64,000 nt of DNA from Pseudaminobacter sp047739745 (lineage in GTDB: Bacteria > Pseudomonadota > Alphaproteobacteria > Rhizobiales > Rhizobiaceae). Shown in pieces: positions 16,706 through 25,292 of this stretch. The notes below the pieces were generated by a model. The model saw only the letters and a list, made by a program, of their open reading frames with translations. It had not been told where the DNA came from and did no database searches. How positions within the stretch are numbered: position 1 is the stretch's first letter; each line of letters begins with the position of its first letter. The position numbers and the translations under genes are program-made. The DNA is taken from contig NZ_JBLLVA010000025.1 in assembly GCF_047739745.1 (NCBI RefSeq), positions 1 to 64,000 on the forward strand, written 5' to 3'.

Positions 16706-17575
16706 CTACTGCCGGTACAGCTTCATGAATTGCGGCCAGGCTTCGGGGTCTGCGACTGTCTTGTCCCGACAAAACGAGTTGCAGAACCCGAATACACGCT
16801 TGTCGATCTCCATCAGATGAATGGCGGGCTTTCCGGAGTACGGGCAAGCTGCGTTCTCCGGCCTGCCATGCACGATCGCCCGCGCGGATAAGGGCCGGGG
16901 TCCCGGCCAGTCGCGCCGTGGACTATCGTAAAAATATTCCGGCCGGTCATCGCCATCGACCAAGGACATGGCGCGCCAGCGGCGGAATGCGTGGTCGGCG
17001 AGATGGGCTTTGACGTAGGCTTGCGCGGAGGCGGACACCTTCAGCCCATAGGTGGCAATGCGTGCCGCTACGGGTGCGAAAAACGCGTCCGCTGCGGAAT
17101 AGTCGCCGCACAGCCATGGACCGCTACCGCCACTTTCCGCGCGGGCGTAATCCCAGATGACTTCCAGCCGCCTCAGATCGCCCGCAACCATCTCGTCGAC
17201 GGGAAAATTCGAACAGGAAGCACGAAGGTTCATCGGGCAGTTGCTGCGCAAAGACTTGAAGCCGGAGTGCATCTCGGCCGCGAGGGACCTCGCGATTGCG
17301 CGCATGCCAGCATCTTGCGGCCAAATCCCGGCCTCGGGATGGCGTGTAGCCAGTTCCTCGGCGATGGCCAGGCTGTCGCCAATCGCCCCTTCAGGAAATC
17401 GCACGGCCGGCACCGTGCGCGCGGGATGGAACTCCTTGATCATTGCGGCAAATTGATCGGTCCCCAAGCGCGCCTGACTGACCTCGCAGGGAATACCGAA
17501 ACGCTCGAACAGCAACCAGCCTCGCATCGACCAGCTTGAATAGGCTCGGTCGCCAATCGCAATCTCGTATTTCAA
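16706..17575 (-). CDS. glutathione S-transferase with C-terminal Cys/His tail
   Basis: This 289-residue protein has an N-terminal thioredoxin-like GST domain at about 1-80 (SSWSMRGWLLFERFGIPCEV, then TVPAVRFPEGAIGDSLAIAE) and an all-helical GST C-domain at about 90-220. An extra tail of about 50 residues carries C244, H253, C265 and C269 in CPYSGKPAIHLMEIDKRVFG followed by FCNSFCRDK. Ordinary GSTs end near 220 residues, so the tail is an added module that could bind zinc. The start is TTG with GGAAGGAC upstream; there is no nearby ATG. The gap to the M29-like gene upstream is 99 bases. Confidence 0.8.
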   Translation of the reverse strand: MKYEIAIGDRAYSSWSMRGWLLFERFGIPCEVSQARLGTDQFAAMIKEFHPARTVPAVRFPEGAIGDSLAIAEELATRHPEAGIWPQDAGMRAIARSLAAEMHSGFKSLRSNCPMNLRASCSNFPVDEMVAGDLRRLEVIWDYARAESGGSGPWLCGDYSAADAFFAPVAARIATYGLKVSASAQAYVKAHLADHAFRRWRAMSLVDGDDRPEYFYDSPRRDWPGPRPLSARAIVHGRPENAACPYSGKPAIHLMEIDKRVFGFCNSFCRDKTVADPEAWPQFMKLYRQ

Positions 17576-17674
17576 AGAGTGTCGTCCTTCCGGGTCATTG
17601 CAGGCATGGCGCCGCCTTGCTCCCGATCCTGATGTGCCTGGATGAAAGAAGCAAGATGGGCAACAGCCCTCTCC

Positions 17675-18757
17675 TCAAAGACCGATGTTTCGCTTCGGTG
17701 CATCGAAGAGAGGGGCGATGTCAGGATACCGCGCCAGTATCTCCTCCCCTCCAGGCACGAGTTGCGGGCGTAGAACGCCATCCTGCCATACCGGGATATC
17801 GTCGACCGTGATCGTCGGATCGACGACGTTCCACGAAATTTCGCCTGGCGCATAGGCGCCGCAGGTATGGAAATGCAGCAGCCGCGGATTGCCGAACGCA
17901 GCACCGCTCCACCGCTCATAGCTGTCGGACACCACGCCCGAAATCTCGCAGCCGGGATGGATACCGGCATGCCATGAATGGACGAAATCACGATCGATGC
18001 CCAATCTGGACGCCACCATCTGGTAGTGCTGCTCGGCAGCTCTTACAGCCGCCGCGCTGCCCTGGAACCGCGTGATGCGCCCCGCCTCGAACGACACCGA
18101 CAATGCCCCCTCATATTCAAGAGCGTAGGGCTCGTAGTACATCGATCCGGTACCGACCAGGAAACCAGGCAGAGCAACTTTTCCAGAGTATCGTGCCGCC
18201 GGAATGGGCGTAAACACCGACAGGGGAAAGCGCTTGATCCCGACATCCGCCAAGGGCTTCGCGGTTCCGGCACCCGGCCCGTGGAAATCGGTCCCGCAAG
18301 GGCACGTAACATGGACTGATCGCGCATTGGCCAGCATTCTGTTGAGCGCTGTCTTGAGCTCAATGAACGCACGGTGATCCGCCGTGCCGTAGGGTGAGGA
18401 AAGCATCTCGGCGTCGAGTGCATAACATACGGCCATGCGCCCGTATGACGCTATGTCGCAAAAGCGCAGTTGGTCACCTATGCGCGCAAGGAAAACAGTC
18501 TGATCGGCCGACTGCATGAGCGCGCCCACATCGGCGGGCATTTCAGTCGGCCGGGGTATGAACGGCACCTGCTTGACCGTCACATGCGCGCCGATCACTT
18601 GCGCCGCACGTAAGATCGCACACAGGATTTCGTCGTCATAATAGCCGAGACCGGGCTCCTCATGGACTATCAACAGGCGATCGCGCTTGCGGATGCCGGC
18701 ACAATTGGCCAGCAAGTTCGCCGCACCCTTATCGATCATTTCCTTTCCGCGCGACAT
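17675..18757 (-). CDS. M29 aminopeptidase-fold protein, NicX-like
   Basis: This 360-residue protein resembles the M29 aminopeptidase/NicX superfamily. NicX members are non-haem Fe(II) dioxygenases that open 2,5-dihydroxypyridine. Visible blocks are HVTCPCGTDFHGPGAG near 150, DFVHSWHAGIHPGCE near 270 and LLHFHTCGAYAPGE near 305; the His residues in the last two are the likely metal ligands. An M7 start with GGAAAGGAA before it is an alternative to M1. It is divergent from a LysR gene that precedes a Rieske oxygenase gene, so a ring-opening dioxygenase role is attractive. Peptidase activity cannot be excluded. Confidence 0.65.
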   Translation of the reverse strand: MSRGKEMIDKGAANLLANCAGIRKRDRLLIVHEEPGLGYYDDEILCAILRAAQVIGAHVTVKQVPFIPRPTEMPADVGALMQSADQTVFLARIGDQLRFCDIASYGRMAVCYALDAEMLSSPYGTADHRAFIELKTALNRMLANARSVHVTCPCGTDFHGPGAGTAKPLADVGIKRFPLSVFTPIPAARYSGKVALPGFLVGTGSMYYEPYALEYEGALSVSFEAGRITRFQGSAAAVRAAEQHYQMVASRLGIDRDFVHSWHAGIHPGCEISGVVSDSYERWSGAAFGNPRLLHFHTCGAYAPGEISWNVVDPTITVDDIPVWQDGVLRPQLVPGGEEILARYPDIAPLFDAPKRNIGL

Positions 18758-18849
18758 CTCGATCCATCATTAATTTTCTACGAATCTAATGATCGCCGGC
18801 GTCGAGCCTCAATTTGAATTTTATAAACCGACTCATTAGTGTGAGTAAT

Positions 18850-19752
18850 ATGTTGCCGAACCTCCCTTTTGCGGCCCTGCGTGCCTTCGAGGCGGTCGTC
18901 AGGTTGCGCGGCTTCGCCCGCGCGGCCGAAGAACTGGGGGTGACGCAAAGTTCCGTCAGCCAGCACGTGAAAGTCGTCGAAGAGTGGATCGGGCGCACCC
19001 TGCTTGTCCGCGGGCCAAGGGACACGGTCGCGACGAATGAAGGAAAAGTGCTGGCAACGACAATCGCCAACGGTATCGGCCAGATCGGCGACCTTTGCGA
19101 CAAGATGCGCCACAAGAGCGGCTCAGACCCCGCCATCACGGTATCCTGCCTGCCCGGCTTCGCGGTCAATTGGCTGTTTCCACGACTGATCAAGTTCGAT
19201 CAACTCCACGCCGAAGCACCCGTATCCATTTCAACCGACGCCTCACCACTCGGCTTTTCGACCGGGCAGTCGGACCTGGCAATCCTCTACGGCATGGGCA
19301 ACTATCCGGGGCTTCACGTCGAGCGGTTGCTGGACGAGCGCCTGTTTCCCGTCTGTGCGCCTTCGCTGCTTGAGAACGGGCCGGGTCTGACGACGCTTGA
19401 GGATCTCGCCCATCACACCTTGTTGATGGATGAACTAGCCGATGTCGGGGGCACTCCGCCGACATGGGCATTCTGGGCGGAGCAAACAGGCCAGACCTTG
19501 CCGATTCCGGTACGTGTGCGGCGGTTCGGTCAAACAAACATGGTCGTACAGGCCGCCATCCAAGGCTTGGGCGTTGCGCTCGGGCGCGAGCCTTTGGTGA
19601 AGGATGCCTTGGTAGATGGCAGCCTTGTGAAGCCGCTTCAGGGCGTTGCCCTTTCACAGTATTCCTACTGGTTCGTGTGTCCGAAAGCCGCGATGAAATC
19701 CGCCCGAATCCAGCGCTTCCGAAACTGGCTGTTCTCGGAAGCTGGCGGCTAG
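18850..19752 (+). CDS. LysR-family transcriptional regulator (GcvA-like)
   Basis: This 300-residue LysR regulator has an N-terminal winged helix (LPFAALRAFEAVVRLRGFAR, then AAEELGVTQSSVSQHVK) and a C-terminal periplasmic-binding-fold effector domain. The spacing of the HTH and the PNLPFAALRAFE opening resemble GcvA-type members. I start it at MLPNLPF; a start 12 codons earlier is in frame and neither has a strong ribosome site. It is divergent from the M29/NicX-like gene and followed in the same direction by a Rieske oxygenase gene, and probably controls one or both. The 92-base divergent gap is AT-rich with ATTA/TAAT repeats. Confidence 0.87.
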   Translation: MLPNLPFAALRAFEAVVRLRGFARAAEELGVTQSSVSQHVKVVEEWIGRTLLVRGPRDTVATNEGKVLATTIANGIGQIGDLCDKMRHKSGSDPAITVSCLPGFAVNWLFPRLIKFDQLHAEAPVSISTDASPLGFSTGQSDLAILYGMGNYPGLHVERLLDERLFPVCAPSLLENGPGLTTLEDLAHHTLLMDELADVGGTPPTWAFWAEQTGQTLPIPVRVRRFGQTNMVVQAAIQGLGVALGREPLVKDALVDGSLVKPLQGVALSQYSYWFVCPKAAMKSARIQRFRNWLFSEAGG

Positions 19753-19865
19753 CAATCGCCATAGTTTAGGATTCCTAATGGCTGTCATTATGACAGATAT
19801 ATTGCGGGGCGCTGAACGGCGGCCTTAGAGTGCTTCATGGCAATCTGCGAAGGGCACGCTGCAAG

Positions 19866-20894
19866 ATGTATCTGAGAAATGCCTGGTATGTCGCGGGATG
19901 GAGCAAGGACTTCGGCCAGGATCTGAAACCGGAAAAGATCCTCGGCGACAATATCGTCATCTTCCGCAAGCAAGACGGCTCACCCGTTGCCCTGGAGGAT
20001 GCCTGCCCGCACCGTAAATTGCCGCTCTCGAAGGGTAGGCGCAAGCGCGACGCGGTCGAATGCGGCTATCACGGACTCACCTTCGATTGCTCGGGCATGT
20101 GTGTCGCCGCGCCGACGCAGCCAGGCAAAATTCCGGTCCGCGCGATGGTCAGGTCCTATCCCATTGTCGACCGATACCGACTTCTTTGGATCTGGATGGG
20201 CAATCCGACACTGGCCGATCCGGACACCATCTTTCCCATCGAGAATTTCGATAATCCGGACTGGGGTTACACGGATGGCGGCGTCCTTGACATCGACTGC
20301 AACTATCTCTGGATTGCTGATAATCTGCTTGACCCGAGCCACGTGGCCTGGGTTCATCTCACCTCGTTCGCGGGTGCTGGCACTGATGATCAGCCGCTGG
20401 AGATCACCCGCACCGACAGGGGCGTGATCGTCTCACGGTGGATATACGGGCAGCCGCCGTCTCCATACTATGCAGGCCTGGTGAAATTCGAGGGAGCCTG
20501 CGACCGGCTCCAGCACTATGAAATGTGCTTCCCGGCAATTGCTCTGAACAAGTCCGTCTATACACCGGCCGGGACCGGCGGACCTGGTGCGGCACCCGTC
20601 GACAAAACCTATGTCAACATTTCCTACAACTTCATGACGCCGATCGATGAGGATCGCAGCCGATATTTCTGGTTTCAGCACCGCAATACCGATCCGCAGG
20701 ACAAGGCGATCTCGGAAAAGATGAATGCAGGCGCTCGCATGGCGTTCGAAGAAGATCGCGAGGTTCTCGTGGCGGTGCATGAGGGCATGAAGCACAAACA
20801 AACCCCGAATATCGATCTGGGGCTCGATGCCGGCGCGAAACTCTTTCGCCTGCATCTGCAGCGCCTGATAGACCGGGAGACTGGCGCCGCATGA
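19866..20894 (+). CDS. Rieske non-haem iron oxygenase, VanA-like
   Basis: This 342-residue terminal oxygenase has a Rieske [2Fe-2S] domain with C47-x-H49 and C66-x2-H69 (CPHRK, CGYHG), and a catalytic domain with D156, H159 and H164 in NLLDPSHVAWVH. The length and MYLRNAWYVAGW opening are those of vanillate O-demethylase-like enzymes, which demethylate or hydroxylate aromatic acids. No reductase gene of the VanB type is adjacent, so electrons must come from elsewhere. It is followed after 100 bases by an AhpD-like gene in the same direction. The substrate is unknown. I start it at MYLRN; a start 12 codons earlier is in frame. Confidence 0.87.
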   Translation: MYLRNAWYVAGWSKDFGQDLKPEKILGDNIVIFRKQDGSPVALEDACPHRKLPLSKGRRKRDAVECGYHGLTFDCSGMCVAAPTQPGKIPVRAMVRSYPIVDRYRLLWIWMGNPTLADPDTIFPIENFDNPDWGYTDGGVLDIDCNYLWIADNLLDPSHVAWVHLTSFAGAGTDDQPLEITRTDRGVIVSRWIYGQPPSPYYAGLVKFEGACDRLQHYEMCFPAIALNKSVYTPAGTGGPGAAPVDKTYVNISYNFMTPIDEDRSRYFWFQHRNTDPQDKAISEKMNAGARMAFEEDREVLVAVHEGMKHKQTPNIDLGLDAGAKLFRLHLQRLIDRETGAA

Positions 20895-20994
20895 TGCCCT
20901 TTCTGGAAGTGCCGTCGGGTCACAAAGACGTTGTCACTAATGATCTGACAGTCGGGCCTTTCTCTGCCCACATGACCTCGCGGGAAGGAACAAC

Positions 20995-21576
20995 ATGTCT
21001 GCCTGGATTGGAATGATCTCGGACGAAGATGCCGACCCGAGACTGCAGGAAGTGCTGAACCTTGCACGTACACCGCATGGAACGGTGGACAATGTCATGC
21101 GCGTGCATTCGCTGCGCCCCAACACCATGAGGGGCCATGTTATCCTGTATCGCGCCGCGCTGCATGACGACACCAACACATTGCCGACATGGCTTCAGGA
21201 AACCATCAGTTCTTACGTATCGATCCTGAACGATTGCCCTTATTCGCTAGCCAACCACTGGGCCAATGCCCGCCACCTGATTGACGACGAAGCTCGGGCC
21301 GACGCCATCGAGCAGGCTCTGCATATGCGCCGGCCCGAAAGCGTGTTCGACGGCCGCGAACTTGCCTTGCTCCGCTATGCTGAAAAGCTGACCCTGTCGC
21401 CGGGAAAAATGGTGCAAGCAGATGTCGAGGCGCTGCGTCGGGAGGGCCTGGACGATGGTCAAATCCTCGAGGCCAACCAGATCATCGGGTATTTCAATTA
21501 TGTGAACCGGCTGCTGAACGGCCTCGGCGTCACGACTGATGGCGATGTCGTCGGCTATTACAAGAGCACCGAATAG
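20995..21576 (+). CDS. AhpD/carboxymuconolactone decarboxylase-like protein with CxxS motif
   Basis: This 193-residue protein is a peroxidase-related member of the AhpD/CMD fold. AhpD proteins use a CxxCxxxH motif; here the matching block is C81-P-Y-S84-L-A-N-H88, so the first Cys and the His remain and the second Cys is Ser. That makes a dithiol peroxidase cycle unlikely. A helical ELALLRYAEKLTLSP block follows. GGGAAGGAA precedes the ATG. It follows the VanA-like oxygenase and is probably co-transcribed, so it may protect against or process an oxygenase product, but this is inference. Confidence 0.75.
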   Translation: MSAWIGMISDEDADPRLQEVLNLARTPHGTVDNVMRVHSLRPNTMRGHVILYRAALHDDTNTLPTWLQETISSYVSILNDCPYSLANHWANARHLIDDEARADAIEQALHMRRPESVFDGRELALLRYAEKLTLSPGKMVQADVEALRREGLDDGQILEANQIIGYFNYVNRLLNGLGVTTDGDVVGYYKSTE

Positions 21577-21661
21577 GACGCGATCGACAGCCCAGGCGCA
21601 TTGCCGCATCGGACCTATCCGGTTTGCCCGCGCAGCAATCCGAACCCCTTGAATGGAAACC

Positions 21662-22414
21662 TCAGTGCGCCAACAACTGGCCAAGGAACGCCTGGGCCCT
21701 GTCGCTCTTGGGATCGTTGAAGAAAGTCTCAGGCTCGGCAAGCTCGATGATCTCGCCTGCGTCCATGAAAACGACGCGGTCGGCGACCTTGCGGGCGAAC
21801 CCCATCTCATGGGTGACGCAGATCATCGTCATCCCTTCCTCGGCGAGTTCGATCATCACTTCAAGCACGCCAGCGATCATCTCAGGGTCCAGCGCCGAGG
21901 TCGGCTCGTCGAACAGCATGATCTTCGGCTTCATGCAAAGCGCGCGCGCGATCGCAACGCGCTGTTGCTGGCCGCCTGACAATTGAGACGGATATTTGCT
22001 CGCCTGTTCGGCGATATGTACGCGCTCCAGATACCACATCGCCAACTCCGTGGCGTCGGCCCTCGACATGCCGCGGTTGCGCATCGGCCCGAGTACAAGG
22101 TTGTCCAAGATGGTCATGTGCGGAAAGAGATTGAAGCCCTGAAACACCATGCCGACATCGCGGCGGATGCGTTCGATGTGTTTCATGCCGGGCTTCACTT
22201 CGACGCCGTCGACGGTAATCGTCCCGCTTTGATGGGTCTCAAGTTGATTGATGCAGCGGATCATCGTGGACTTGCCCGATCCTGAGGGGCCGCACACGAC
22301 CACCTTCTCGCCTTCGGCAACGGTAAGGTTTATGTCGTGTAGCGCACTGAAATCACCATACCATTTGCACAACTTGCTGATCTCGACCAACGGCCTTGGT
22401 CCGGCTTCGATCAT
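21662..22414 (-). CDS. polar amino acid ABC importer, ATP-binding protein (second system)
   Basis: This 250-residue ATPase has Walker A GPSGSGKST near 41-49, Q-loop in VFQGFNLFPH, signature LSGGQQQR and Walker B MLFDEPTSALD. It is the last of four minus-strand importer genes that run permease, binding protein, permease, ATPase. It lies 12 bases after the second permease gene. It resembles the ATPase of the system at 11566-12300 closely but belongs to a different two-permease importer. Confidence 0.93.
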   Translation of the reverse strand: MIEAGPRPLVEISKLCKWYGDFSALHDINLTVAEGEKVVVCGPSGSGKSTMIRCINQLETHQSGTITVDGVEVKPGMKHIERIRRDVGMVFQGFNLFPHMTILDNLVLGPMRNRGMSRADATELAMWYLERVHIAEQASKYPSQLSGGQQQRVAIARALCMKPKIMLFDEPTSALDPEMIAGVLEVMIELAEEGMTMICVTHEMGFARKVADRVVFMDAGEIIELAEPETFFNDPKSDRAQAFLGQLLAH

Positions 22415-22426
22415 CGCGCAGATCTC

Positions 22427-23386
22427 CTAACGGCGAGCTTTGGCAGCTCGGCGTTCCAGCCGGCTGAAAAGCAAGGCAAAGCTGTAGCACAGGACGAAAT
22501 ACATCAGCCCAACCAGAATCCATGTCTCGAAGACCTTTGTCGTGGTTGATGCGACTTCGGTCGCCAGAAATGTCAATTCCTGCACCGATATCAGGGATAC
22601 TATGGCTGAATCCTTGATCAGAGTGATGAATTGACCGGCCAGCGGCGGCAGGATCTTTCGGATCGCCTGGGGCAGGATCACATCCTTCAGCACATTGGTG
22701 TGCGACAAGCCGATTGCGCGGGCCGCCTCCCATTGGCCTTTCCCGATCGATTGAATTCCGGCACGTACGATTTCGGTAATGTAGGCCGCCTCGAACAGGG
22801 CCAGGCATAGAACTCCGGCCAGGAAGTTCGACAAAAGCTGCGGATCGCCGAACATGATGCGAAACGCGGTGGTGTTCACCAGCCAGTTGTCGCGAGCGAT
22901 ATTGTCGATGCCAAGCGCCGGAAAAATCTGGCTGGAGACGAAGAAATAGAAGATAAAGATGAACACCAGAGGCGGAAGGTTCCGGATCAGTTCGACATAG
23001 CCGCGGCTGATGATGCGGACCGTCAGGTTGTCGCAGGTGCGCCAATACCCCATGACGATGCCGATGATACTTGCCAGGATCGTCGCCCATACCGCCAGCC
23101 GCAGCGTTGCAGCCAGACCATAAAGCAGCAGGTTTGCCGAGTATGTCCCGGTCTCGTCATCGTAAAGGACGATGAAATTCAGGACCCTCGACCAGCCCCA
23201 ATTGTAAACGAGCACGTCATTGACGCGATACGCAGCATAAAGGACCAACAACAAGACGGCGCCGAACAGCACGAAGTCGAGCCTGGTCAATCGCTTCTTT
23301 TCCGGTGCGGGGGGCGCGGCGCGGTTCATGCCTGGCTTCCTCATGGAAAAATGAGGCACCGGACTTGCCTGTGCCTCATGATTCAT
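22427..23386 (-). CDS. polar amino acid ABC importer, permease (second system, AapQ/BztB-like)
   Basis: This 319-residue permease has a first membrane segment near residue 38, a periplasmic stretch, and five further segments in the second half. The cytoplasmic EAA loop is WEAARAIGLSHTNVLKDVIL. The long N-terminal half is typical of the larger permease of two-permease amino acid systems. I start it at MNHEAQ, where AGGTGG sits upstream; a longer frame overlaps the binding-protein gene. It pairs with the permease at 24274-25125. Confidence 0.9.
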   Translation of the reverse strand: MNHEAQASPVPHFSMRKPGMNRAAPPAPEKKRLTRLDFVLFGAVLLLVLYAAYRVNDVLVYNWGWSRVLNFIVLYDDETGTYSANLLLYGLAATLRLAVWATILASIIGIVMGYWRTCDNLTVRIISRGYVELIRNLPPLVFIFIFYFFVSSQIFPALGIDNIARDNWLVNTTAFRIMFGDPQLLSNFLAGVLCLALFEAAYITEIVRAGIQSIGKGQWEAARAIGLSHTNVLKDVILPQAIRKILPPLAGQFITLIKDSAIVSLISVQELTFLATEVASTTTKVFETWILVGLMYFVLCYSFALLFSRLERRAAKARR

Positions 23387-23396
23387 GTCGATCCAC

Positions 23397-24224
23397 CTAT
23401 TCGGGAGCGACCATGTCTTTCCATGCGGACTGGTCCTTGAACCAACGGTCATGAGTTTCCTGGAGCCAGCCGTTCGACATGTTGACCAGAATCCAGTTCG
23501 AGAAGAAATTGAGCGAATCCACGTCGCCCTTACGCAGGCCGAAAGCCTCGTCGCCGCGGGTCAGGTTTTCACCATTATTGGCAACGTACACCTTGTCCGG
23601 ATAGGCTTCGGACCAGAAGCGTGGCTTGGGCGCTGACGAGATCATCGCATGCGCGTTGCCGTTGACGACTTCCTGGAAGGCCTGGGCATCGTCATCGAAC
23701 TGGCGCAGCGTCGCATTGGGGAACTGCTTCTGGGCGGCATCACACGAAACGGAGCCCCTGCGGCAAGCGATCGTCACTGCTGCCTCGTTGTACTGCTCTA
23801 GTGACTTCATGTCCTTCGTCAAAGCCGTATTGGCAGCCATCTGCTGGCCGGAATGTGCATACGGTATGGTGAAGTTGACGGTGAGGTTCCGCTCCGGCGT
23901 GACGGATAGGCCGCCGATGATGATGTCGAACTTTTTCGCCAGCAGTGCGGGAATGATGCCGCTCCACGCGGTCGGGACGAATTCGATCTCGACACCCATG
24001 TCCTTGGCAACTTTCTTCGCGACGTCGATTTCGAATCCGATCAATTCGCCCTTCTTGTCGCGCATCGCCCAAGGCACGAAAGTCGACATGCCGACGCGCA
24101 ACGTGCCGCGCTGCACCACTTCTTCGAGCATGCTCTGCGCCGAGGCTGAAATTGTAGAGGCGGCCATGGCCGTGGCCATGACCAGAGCAACCACCAGTGA
24201 ATTCACGATCCTGAATAACTGCAT
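23397..24224 (-). CDS. polar amino acid ABC importer, periplasmic binding protein (second system)
   Basis: This 275-residue family 3 binding protein has a signal peptide (MQLFRIVNSLVVALVMATAM through SASAQS). Lobe motifs include LRVGMSTFVPWAMRDKKGEL with EIDVAKKVAKDMGVE, and PERNLTVNFTIPYAHSGQQM, all typical of glutamate/polar amino acid binders. AGGAGG lies before the ATG. It sits between the two permease genes. The ligand would be an amino acid or close analogue; the neighbouring aminotransferase and decarboxylase suggest a modified or aromatic amino acid. Confidence 0.9.
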   Translation of the reverse strand: MQLFRIVNSLVVALVMATAMAASTISASAQSMLEEVVQRGTLRVGMSTFVPWAMRDKKGELIGFEIDVAKKVAKDMGVEIEFVPTAWSGIIPALLAKKFDIIIGGLSVTPERNLTVNFTIPYAHSGQQMAANTALTKDMKSLEQYNEAAVTIACRRGSVSCDAAQKQFPNATLRQFDDDAQAFQEVVNGNAHAMISSAPKPRFWSEAYPDKVYVANNGENLTRGDEAFGLRKGDVDSLNFFSNWILVNMSNGWLQETHDRWFKDQSAWKDMVAPE

Positions 24225-24273
24225 TTTTTCCTCCTGTTGCGCCGTTTTGACGGCTTTTCTTGTTATCGGCTTG

Positions 24274-25125
24274 CTACCGCCTGCTTTTGTTCAAAGACAT
24301 TTCGAGGAACGTTACTCCGACTGACAGCGAGATCGTCACCACGAGATAAATTCCGGCGACCAGGAACCAAATTTCAAAGGCCATGAATGTCTGCGAAATC
24401 AGGTTGAGGCCGGCGGTGGTCAGTTCTTCGACGGCGATGACGCTGACGATCGCCGAGTGTTTAATGAGTGAAATGATCAGTCCGGTAAGGGGTGGCAGGA
24501 TAAGCGGCAGTGACTGGGGGATGACGATGAAGCGGTATTTGTTCCTGCGATTGAAGCCTATGGCGTCCGCCGCTTCATATTGACCTTTGTCGACGCCGAG
24601 AATGCCGCCACGGATGATTTCTGCGGCGAACGAGCCCTCGAAGGCTGACAGGCATAATACACCGGCCCAAAACCGATCGATGCCGAATATCGGCGCAAGG
24701 ACGAAGTAAAAAAGGAACAGCTGGACCAGCAGAGGTGTGTTTCGGATCGACTCCAGATACAAGGTCGCGATTGCCCTGCCTGCAATCGAATTCGAAAGCC
24801 TGGCCAGTGCAGTTGCAAAGCCGATCAGAATAGCGATGACGCCGCTGATTGCCGCCAGTTTCAGCGTTTGGAGCAGCCCCAGTATCAAGGGGCCCCAGAC
24901 GATTTCGCCATCCACGACACGATAGAAAAATGGCGCGACACGGTACCATTGCCATTTGTAGTCCATGGCCAAAGTGCCACGCCAGATGAAGTAAGCAATG
25001 ATCGTGAAAACCAGGGCCGCTTGCGTGATCTGCCAGCTGGTACGCAGGACGGAGCGCACATCCAGACGTGTCGCCTCACGTGCCCTCATCTCGATCGGCG
25101 TAGGCGCCCATACACGTTCTTGCAT
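24274..25125 (-). CDS. polar amino acid ABC importer, permease (second system)
   Basis: This 283-residue permease is the first gene of the four-gene importer operon. A first membrane segment lies near residue 36-50, then a periplasmic region, then five more segments. The EAA loop is YEAADAIGFNRRNKYRFIVI. GGGGAAAGG precedes the ATG. The gene is divergent from a LysR regulator, with a 167-base gap that includes the inverted repeat at 25156-25171. Confidence 0.9.
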   Translation of the reverse strand: MQERVWAPTPIEMRAREATRLDVRSVLRTSWQITQAALVFTIIAYFIWRGTLAMDYKWQWYRVAPFFYRVVDGEIVWGPLILGLLQTLKLAAISGVIAILIGFATALARLSNSIAGRAIATLYLESIRNTPLLVQLFLFYFVLAPIFGIDRFWAGVLCLSAFEGSFAAEIIRGGILGVDKGQYEAADAIGFNRRNKYRFIVIPQSLPLILPPLTGLIISLIKHSAIVSVIAVEELTTAGLNLISQTFMAFEIWFLVAGIYLVVTISLSVGVTFLEMSLNKSRR

Positions 25126-25155
25126 GCCCTTTCCCCACGCCTCAGTTGGGAAACC

Positions 25156-25171
25156 GTGATAAAACTATCAC
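25156..25171. promoter_or_regulatory. candidate operator between importer operon and LysR gene
   Basis: A perfect inverted repeat GTGATA-AAAC-TATCAC lies 31 bases upstream of the first permease gene, in the divergent gap shared with the LysR gene. Autoregulating LysR proteins usually bind such dyads. The assignment is inference from place and symmetry. Confidence 0.4.
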
Positions 25172-25292
25172 CGCAACATATAGCTTAGTCAATGAAATTT
25201 TGACCTTCACATAAAAAAAGATTATCGAAGTGGCTCGATACTGATCAAGGTGGGCTGCTTTGCGCGCAGCCTGCAAAATGAGAGATGACCGC

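Noticed and set aside
20891..21016. 41-codon frame (ATGATG start) overlapping the stop of the VanA-like gene
   Set aside because: It overlaps the AhpD-like start and has no ribosome site or recognisable composition; too little to call a gene.
24241..24254. Hairpin GCCGT-TTTG-ACGGC followed by TTTT on the plus strand
   Set aside because: All genes here run on the minus strand, where no T run follows, so terminator function is not supported.
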